From assembly GCF_001039355.2 (NCBI RefSeq), contig NW_019774502.1:258198-288737 (forward strand): a stretch of 30,540 bases of DNA, in the 5' to 3' direction. The position numbers and the translations under genes were made by a program. The DNA comes from Lingula anatina. Lineage: Eukaryota > Brachiopoda > Lingulata > Lingulida > Lingulidae. Of the stretch, positions 1 to 30,540 are shown piece by piece. Numbering within the stretch: the stretch's first letter is position 1; each line of letters begins with the position of its first letter. A model generated the notes under the pieces. It had not been told where the DNA came from, searched no databases, and saw only the letters and a list, made by a program, of their open reading frames with translations.

Positions 1-40
1 GGTCCTGACATTGTAATCTTATTGAAAGGGTGGATTAAGA

Positions 41-345
41 CCATCTTCTGGGTCTCCTGGAAGACAGTCAGATTTTACAGTTTATATTAACGGGTTTCTG
101 TTGGAAGACTGTCAAAATGGAGGATGGATCAACAAAGATACTTTGGAATACTGTCAGAAAATATCTCTGAATCTGCTCCTGTTATTGACCATGTTACCTG
201 TTGTGCATGATTAAAAATCAGTGTTGACTGACTGTGCTATTATAAGCATTTATTATTGCATCAAAATTGACATAATGACCTATTTTGCATCTTTTTTTTT
301 TTTCTGTTTTTTGTCTGTACATTTGACAGCTTTGCTGCCTTGTTT
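41..345. repeat. Dispersed repeat copy at left edge
   Basis: Two modules are seen. Bases 41-190 match, in inverted orientation and at roughly 75% by eye, bases 4412-4572, including the motif TGTTGGAAGACTGTCAAAAT. Bases 186-345 match 9495-9655 in direct orientation and end in the same core (TTGTCTGTACATTTGACAGC followed by TTTGCTGCCTTG). The core alone recurs at 16501-16539. This is a mobile or dispersed element family in several truncated forms. No coding sequence or terminal inverted repeat is visible, so I do not assign a class. The core carries a tiny CAGC-TTT-GCTG hairpin. Confidence 0.75.
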
Positions 346-386
346 AAAAAATGAAAGAATAACCAAACATACGTGAACATACTTAC

Positions 387-441
387 AACGCCCATCGCCA
401 ATTGCAATATCCGCGACTGCGATCGCCATCAATACAAACAT
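387..441 (-). CDS. Weak candidate coding exon of an unknown minus-strand gene
   Basis: On the minus strand an ATG at 441 opens 18 codons of hydrophobic sequence (MFVLMAIAVADIAIGDGR) ending in a strong donor (CGTT|GTAAGTATG, GT at 386-385). An in-frame TAA lies just upstream. The stretch is CpG-rich within an AT-rich flank. The ...AVADIAIG... string faintly resembles the second helix of a class A receptor, but 18 residues are far too few to name a family. Any continuation would lie to the left of the window. Confidence 0.15.
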
Positions 442-1450
442 CTCTTAGTTGTGTGCAACTATTTTGGAAAAAAAAGCAAATAAAATGTTAAATCCTTTTT
501 CGGTTTAAACAGTGTTCTCCACACAAGAACTTTCTGAATATAGATGATTTCGGGGAGTCGATTAAAAATTTACATCTCACTGTGTTTTCACCTCGCGACA
601 ATGAAAAATAGCAATTGATGGGGATCGTATAAAGCAGCTCACCTATGGTTATTGATTTGGATACTGCATTGCTTTAGGCCTACAAAGTTGTCTATCGTAT
701 ATTCTTACACTTCAAACATTTTATTATTTTTTCCTTGCCATCTGTTTGGAACCTTGCAGTGTAACTTGGTTTCTTCTGTTAGTTTATCGTAAAAAGTTCA
801 TAGTTAAATAATCCAATCTATTTACTTGACCTATTGCTTTGATATTCTACATTGACAACTTCCTTGTTGTATTCTACTTAAAATGACAAGTATCAAATTA
901 TATGTTTTTATGTAACGTAGTTCTGATAACTCAATTGATCTTATTGTCAATAATTAAAATGCCTTCTAAGGTTACATGAAATTGCACATCTAACTTCCCG
1001 TGGATATTGGTGATAAATATGCATCACCATTATATATATAGTGTCACGTAAAATGTATTGTCGTTTTATGCGATGAAATTACAGCTTATTTAAATGGTCG
1101 CCTTTGAGCATACATTACCGAGGTTGGTATTTTGTATCACCTGATTCTTATGCCCCCACTTCACATACACCACCACATACATTTAAATCGAAAAAAAAAG
1201 CGTTTCATTTTCTTTGCGGAAGTGTGCTTTATTTCTATTTGCCTTTTCATACTTTTCTATCAACAGTTTCTCGCAAAATATTTAGAATTAAGACCGGTCT
1301 TAGAAGTATCCAGTTTATTGTGACTTCTCCCAAATCATAACAGGTCAGGTATTCTTTGCTTATGTAGGCCTATAAAGCAGACATTGGTGGTGATACTGTG
1401 TCACAAAAAAAGTTATCAATATATAAAAAGAGGCTGAACGAGACACAAAC
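442..1450. other. AT-rich flank, no gene recognised
   Basis: No conserved coding sequence was found on either strand. Short plus-strand ORFs at 1104-1340 lack any recognisable similarity and run through A-rich, low-complexity DNA. This is distal flank downstream of UBIAD1. Confidence 0.5.
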
Positions 1451-1552
1451 TACCAAATTGTGTTAGTTGCGATTAGCGAGACGGTACCAAATTGTGTATG
1501 TTGTGATTAGCGAGACGGTACCTAATTGTGTTAGTTGAGATTGGCGAGACGG
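1451..1552. repeat. 34-bp minisatellite, three copies
   Basis: Three tandem units start at 1451, 1485 and 1519, each of the form TACCAAATTGTG followed by a GATTAGCGAGACGG-like half. The period is exactly 34 bp with a few substitutions. It lies downstream of UBIAD1 on that gene's strand. Confidence 0.9.
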
Positions 1553-2738
1553 CGTGTTAGTGCATGCCATACAGGTGATCGTTAGCCACGTAGCCTAAAC
1601 ACGCTCCAACTTTATTGGTGTCATTCTCGGAGAAAACCTATGGAATCATTCGAGTAGCGGCCAGTTTGTGCCAAGAAATATAAACATTTTCGTCAACTGT
1701 ATTTTTCAATTCTGTGAAATCAATGTTTGCTCTTTTGTTTGAAATATTCATCTTCAATCAAATCTCTCAGTTAAAAAAGTGTTGAACATTTTGTTCAGAG
1801 GAACACAAAAATGTAAAGATTCAATTTGATTATTTAGTATTTCATGGAACAACCACTTATGACATAATAAAAGAAATGAGTAAACAGAACAAAAACTCTC
1901 CATAGCCTCCCCCCCCCCCCCAAAAAAAAAAAAAAAGCCAAAGGACACTTAAGCATGAGATTCTTTTTTAAAAAGTCTAGCACTTTCAAAAATGAAGGCT
2001 AGACAGAGTTCTGTTTACAAATAAAACATTGTTCAAACTGGGCAACTTTTGACCTGGAATGTGGGGTAACTTGCACCATCAGACAACTAGTTAACAAGTA
2101 CATTTATATTGCCATGGCTGATACGAACTTCTGATAATGCAAGTTTAAAAACCCAGTTTAAATATGTCTTTGTGTAAACAGACCAAAAAAAAATAATAAT
2201 AAAATAAAATAAAGACAGACAGCATTACTGCAATGCTTGCCTATACACCCAGCTTTTTTTTCAGACAAGAAATGGATTGACGAAAGATATCAGCATTTCT
2301 CAACCAGTTTATACTGAGTGAACATGCAACAAAGAGATCCCTTGCAGATTACAATAAGTGCCACAGGTTTTCTAAATCATCTGTTCAAATTTTGAAATCC
2401 GTGTTCCAGTCCTTGCAAGTGCTACAGTTACAATATGGGAAGAATAAACTGTGATATATAAATTATTACATTAAGATATGCCACAACATAAATTTATGTA
2501 ATCATCAGTATAGTTCTTAGTCTGTTCACACTTGAAATAATTCAGCCTCTGATGCTTCACTTCTGGTTTGTGTTGAAAAAAAAAAAAAAAGAAAAAACTA
2601 TGCGCAAGGCTTTAAACAATGTTAAATAAATAAAGACAACAGTTTATCTTCAAAATTTCTGTTAGCACATGTAACACTGTTGTGAACATTCCTTGTGTAA
2701 ACTCAACACCACATCATCCCCATTAATAACATCAAGAC
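1553..2738 (-). other. UBIAD1 3' flank, probable 3' UTR
   Basis: No plus-strand gene is visible. Reading the minus strand, this follows the UBIAD1 stop codon. The nearest canonical AATAAA on the minus strand that I noticed is at about 1611-1616 (TTTATT on plus), which would give a 3' UTR of about 1.1 kb. Nearer non-canonical signals cannot be excluded. It contains homopolymers (C then A at 1910-1936, A at 2577-2590). Confidence 0.35.
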
Positions 2739-3701
2739 TCAATGTCTCATTCCAGGTAACATACTTCCTTTGGCTAAAAAACAAGCTAATACATATGAAA
2801 GTCCAAACACAATATTTAGTTGCGCTAGCTTCTGTGGCAGTCTCCTTAGCCTGCCCTCCCGGAAATCTCTCTCCCTTGAAAATGCTGGGAATATGCTCAG
2901 CACAGGAAGTAGAAACCATCCTGAGTAATGGAGGGCCAGGACGAACAAGCTGATGTATGGGGAGAATAATAACAGTACAAATAACAGATAGGATGCAGTC
3001 CTGCCTATTAAGATGGCTAGGGTGATTATACCAGAGGCCTTATCAGTCTCCATGTCTCTTGTGTTATTGCAGTGGAGGATGGCTTCAGTGTTCAGTGCTA
3101 ATGGCACGGCGTACCAAAGCGGAAGGAGAGAGAGCTTCCCGCACTGTGCGAGGAAGGAAAACATGACAGTCACTGGTCCAAATGTTAGAAAAATGGCGAT
3201 GTCTCCTAAGGCAATGTATTTCAGTCCTAGCCCTCCGGTGTAGAGGAAACTCCCCGAGAGTCCGCCAAAGTACAACAGAGCCAGGTGCTCCATCTTTGCC
3301 GGGGACAGGTAGACGAGGAGAACGAACCCTGCACACCCTACAGTGTACAGCGCTGCCCCCAGCTGGGCCACATCGTTTGGGGCAAGGATGTGGTCCACCA
3401 GCGTTCTGTCATCGCTCTTACTCCCGTCGACCCCTTTCATGTAGTCAAAGTAGGTGTTGACAAGGTTTCCAGCCCCGTGGACCGATAAGGCTGTGAGACA
3501 TGTCACTATGAATATCCACACATTAAAATACCCGCTATCTTTGTACGCTAACATGCTTCCAAGAGCCACTGGCACCAATGAAGCGCTGAATGACCACGGC
3601 CTCAGAGCTGCGACCACGGAATAAAAAGTCCCTTTCGGCTTTTCTGTTTTAGAATATTTCTCGCCATATGGCACACCATTTGTGATTTTTTCGCCTGCCA
3701 T
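2739..3701 (-). CDS. UBIAD1: UbiA prenyltransferase domain-containing protein 1 (complete, one coding exon)
   Basis: A membrane prenyltransferase of 320 residues. In vertebrates UBIAD1 transfers a geranylgeranyl group to menadione to make menaquinone-4 (vitamin K2), acts in ER/Golgi membranes and binds HMG-CoA reductase; these roles are known for the family and inferred here. The first aspartate-rich motif is at about residues 79-92 (NLVNTYFDYMKGVD) and the second at 212-220 (NNTRDMETD), both of the UbiA type. Several hydrophobic segments follow (about 60-75, 115-132, 165-185, 225-275 and 295-312). Human UBIAD1 is 338 aa, so this copy is near full length with a shorter N-terminus. The ATG has A at -3 and G at +4. 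The coding region is uninterrupted, whereas human UBIAD1 has an intron in its coding sequence. It is transcribed away from MTOR, as in human. Confidence 0.97.
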   Translation of the reverse strand: MAGEKITNGVPYGEKYSKTEKPKGTFYSVVAALRPWSFSASLVPVALGSMLAYKDSGYFNVWIFIVTCLTALSVHGAGNLVNTYFDYMKGVDGSKSDDRTLVDHILAPNDVAQLGAALYTVGCAGFVLLVYLSPAKMEHLALLYFGGLSGSFLYTGGLGLKYIALGDIAIFLTFGPVTVMFSFLAQCGKLSLLPLWYAVPLALNTEAILHCNNTRDMETDKASGIITLAILIGRTASYLLFVLLLFSPYISLFVLALHYSGWFLLPVLSIFPAFSRERDFREGRLRRLPQKLAQLNIVFGLSYVLACFLAKGSMLPGMRH

Positions 3702-4028
3702 TTTGAGTCGTGATTTCTGACGTTTTTCACAATGCTATTTACATCATCTAATCTTGATTACACAGAATACGATGTTCATGCCTCCACCGGAAATTAAGTC
3801 AATCTCGTTTTGGCTGCTTTTAGCCTCATTCGCCTTCTTAGAGACAAAATAAAGTATGTCCCAAAATAAATCAAGCAACTGCAAAAACCGAATATATGAA
3901 AATATTCAATAATAGTAGGCACATGAAATATAGATCTAGACATTTTAAAATATGTAATAAATGCAAAACAAACATATCTCTAAATCTCGCGAGATTAAAA
4001 ATGGCGACCTCCATTGCAATTTTGTAAG
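3702..4028. promoter_or_regulatory. Candidate divergent UBIAD1/MTOR promoter with a TCTCGCGAGA motif
   Basis: Bases 3985-3994 are the perfect palindrome TCTCGCGAGA, the motif bound by BANP and characteristic of TATA-less housekeeping promoters. At 3997-4006 it is followed by AAAAATGGCG-like sequence, close to the YY1 motif usually found just downstream of a start site and here oriented for plus-strand transcription. A good donor (TTTGTAAG|GTAAGA) ends at 4028. An ETS-like CCGGAA sits at 3787-3792, nearer UBIAD1. The simplest reading is that UBIAD1 starts near 3710-3790 leftward and MTOR near 4000 rightward, with a non-coding first exon ending at 4028. Factor binding and start sites are inferred from motifs only. 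Confidence 0.55.
3997..4028 (+). other. Possible non-coding first exon of MTOR
   Basis: This lies just after the TCTCGCGAGA palindrome, with an AAAATGGCG start-site motif and a strong donor AAG|GTAAGA at 4028/4029. The ATG at 4001 opens only eight codons before TAA, so it would be a 5' UTR exon or a very short upstream ORF. Human MTOR also has a non-coding first exon (established knowledge). The transcription start is not determined. Confidence 0.35.
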
Positions 4029-4383
4029 GTAAGATAGGCGTGGGAAATTTCTCATATTTGTAGAAAAATATCAATATTTTCGCGGAGTGACACATTGAAA
4101 TATTAGATGTGAGAGCAGAAAAACATATGGTTTTTGCTCTTAGTTTGGATAATCGTGTCAACATCAATAAATTGAAGATTTTTTGTTCAATTTTTCTGCA
4201 CCGCCTTGGTCACTTGGTCTTGGTGGTCTCTTTCCTACTTTCTGTGAATAATCTGCAGAGGCAGACTTGGCAAAAATCACACTCACACGTTTCATTTCTT
4301 TCCGTCTTGGACGTGACAGGCTAATTTTATTTGAAGATAAAGTTGCATTGTTCATTCATTTTGTCACATACCTGCCTTTTCTT

Positions 4384-4384
4384 N
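4384..4384. other. Assembly gap placeholder (n)
   Basis: A single ambiguous base between non-repetitive DNA and an inverted repeat copy. Because about 205 N-terminal codons of mTOR are missing between the promoter and 4842, this n probably stands for a larger gap. Confidence 0.7.
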
Positions 4385-4411
4385 AAAACACTTGTCCTAA
4401 AGAGTGTAATA

Positions 4412-4572
4412 TGCTGGCGCCAGGGGCAGATCCAGATATATATTCTGACAGTCTTCCAAATTATCTTTGGTGATCTGTCCTCCATTTTTGACCGTCTTCC
4501 AACAGGAAAATTAGGTACCTGTCAATGTAAATTTGAAAATCTAACCGTCTTCCAGAAGACACAGAAGACGGC
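4412..4572. repeat. Inverted copy of the left-edge repeat module
   Basis: The reverse complement of this stretch aligns with 41-190, sharing TGTTGGAAGAC, GTCAAAA, ATGGAGGA, GATCA, CAAAGATA and CTGTCAGAA blocks in the same order. It lies just right of the assembly break at 4384. The two copies face each other around UBIAD1. Confidence 0.75.
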
Positions 4573-4841
4573 CTATATCTGCCACGGGTCACTGTTTGTC
4601 ATCATAAAGTTTTGACAGTCTTGGCGGAGACAGTAGTTAGTAGCAGATGTGAAAACAGTTTGCTTATTGAGTTATAGAATCTGATTTTTTTTATTACTGG
4701 TGATTTACCTATTTGAACTTGGACTCAGACTGCTACTTTGAGCACCTGGTAAAAAAGTAACGAGTAGATTGAAGTTCAGAAAGTGAACAACTAAAAGCTA
4801 TTGTTAATGCTATTTATCTATTTATCAGCCTGCTATATGAG

Positions 4842-29902
<25,061 letters not shown>

Positions 29903-30189
29903 GTATGTTTATCACAGTATTTCTGCATATTTGTGTCTCAAACAGTAGCTTACAATTTTGAATCAAAACTTCTCACAATTGTAAGCATCTTGTCCAGGGC
30001 TTTTACTATTCAAATTGAAATATGATGTTGATATTTCTGCCACAGATCTGTTTCAGTAGAGAAGCAGAATAGCACTGCACACAATTCATCCCTTTTAGTC
30101 ACAGCAACTTGATAGTGTATTTCTAACAGTGTATTTCAAATTGATGAATAATAAATTTTACTAGATAATAAATTACCAGGTACTTAATT

Positions 30190-30219
30190 AGTACCACCAG
30201 CGTGTACGCTGGCGGTACT
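30190..30219. other. Hairpin at the edge of a GC-rich insert
   Basis: The arms AGTACCACCAGCG and CGCTGGCGGTACT pair over 13 bases with one G-T pair around TGTA. It marks the change from AT-rich intron to the CCGGCTCCG repeat, so it may be one end of an inserted element. Confidence 0.8.
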
Positions 30220-30229
30220 CATGGTTTTA

Positions 30230-30330
30230 GTCCCGACCCGTCTCGTCCGGCTCCGCCGGCTCCTGCGGCTCCGCCGGCTCCGTTGGCTCCGTTTGCTCCG
30301 CCGGCTCCGCGTACTGGCGCCGGATACAAG
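30230..30330. repeat. GC-rich CCGGCTCCG/GGCTCC repeat
   Basis: Short-period reiteration of GGCTCCG with variants (CCGCCGGCTCC, GCTCCGTTGGCTCC). It can be read as proline-alanine or glutamate-proline strings in two frames, which I regard as meaningless. The composition contrasts strongly with the flanking intron. Confidence 0.85.
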
Positions 30331-30540
30331 TCACCGTTACCGCTTCTCCTCCTAGACCGCAAGGACCCCTGTCTCCATCTCTTGGATTTAGGTCACATAT
30401 AACCTCAACTTGAACCCCCAAGTTTTTTTGTCTCAGTCGGTGCATTGACCTGGGCGTGACACTCGTTGAATTGCACCTTTGTCAAAATTTTTGAAAATTC
30501 AATGCCAATTATCTACCCTACGGAAGGAATTATGGGAAAA

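Larger units (their letters stand above)
4029..4841. other. Gap-containing stretch where the first MTOR coding exons should be
   Basis: I could not find any sequence encoding the conserved first ~205 residues of mTOR here. The base n at 4384 marks an assembly break of unknown size, and repeat sequence lies immediately to its right. The remaining sequence (4573-4841) is AT-rich intron-like DNA. Confidence 0.6.
29903..30540 (+). other. Intron running off the right edge
   Basis: No mTOR coding sequence is found after 29902. The right half is GC-rich repeat DNA described separately. Confidence 0.8.

Noticed and set aside
1451-1552. The three-copy 34-bp repeat as a CRISPR array
   Set aside because: There are no unique spacers, units are directly adjacent, and the genome is eukaryotic.
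2693-3488. Plus-strand ORFs opposite UBIAD1
   Set aside because: They are shadows on the antisense strand of a conserved coding sequence.
4838-4840. TGA read as selenocysteine in mTOR
   Set aside because: No mTOR uses selenocysteine and a split-codon acceptor explains it more simply.
30202-30445. Pro-Ala-rich plus-strand and Glu-Pro-rich minus-strand ORFs
   Set aside because: Both are produced by the GGCTCCG repeat and have no splice or start support.

Overview
This is a eukaryotic, animal nuclear genomic window. It is AT-rich, with many short exons bounded by GT/AG introns, many microsatellites and dispersed repeats. The proteins are clearly metazoan. The overall look (small introns of 0.3-2.3 kb, satellite-containing elements, a decayed transposon ORF) suggests a marine invertebrate, perhaps a lophotrochozoan such as a mollusc. 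That placement is inference; the sequence does not fix the species.

Two genes dominate. On the minus strand, 2739-3701 is a complete, single-coding-exon UBIAD1 (UbiA prenyltransferase, 320 aa). On the plus strand, from about 4842 to 29902, lie 44 coding exons of MTOR, the target-of-rapamycin kinase. They cover about 2055 residues, matching roughly residues 205 to 2311 of the 2549-residue human protein. All 44 exons join in one open phase. The reading starts in the middle of the N-terminal HEAT repeats and stops inside the kinase domain, because the catalytic loop, DFG and FATC lie beyond the right edge. The first ~205 residues are absent, probably lost in the assembly gap marked by the single n at 4384. 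The genes are head to head, as UBIAD1 and MTOR are in human. Between them is a short promoter-like stretch with a TCTCGCGAGA palindrome and an adjacent AAAATGGCG motif, followed by a good splice donor, fitting a non-coding first MTOR exon.

Region by region: 1-345 is a dispersed repeat; 346-2738 is mostly unannotated flank with one weak minus-strand exon candidate and a 34-bp minisatellite; 2739-3701 is UBIAD1; 3702-4841 holds the promoter, the gap and an inverted copy of the left-edge repeat; 4842-29902 is MTOR. The MTOR introns hold a 338-bp tandem array ending in the same module as the left-edge repeat, a false assembly duplication around the n at 12101, an antisense decayed transposon ORF (about 24960-26340), and many simple repeats. 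The last 640 bases hold a hairpin and a GC-rich CCGGCTCCG-type repeat.

The most unusual observation is that at least six MTOR exons have imperfect 'echoes' of their own terminal coding sequence, with splice-site-like context, repeated once to three times in the adjacent intron. In several echoes most of the differences are synonymous. I know of no named feature for this.
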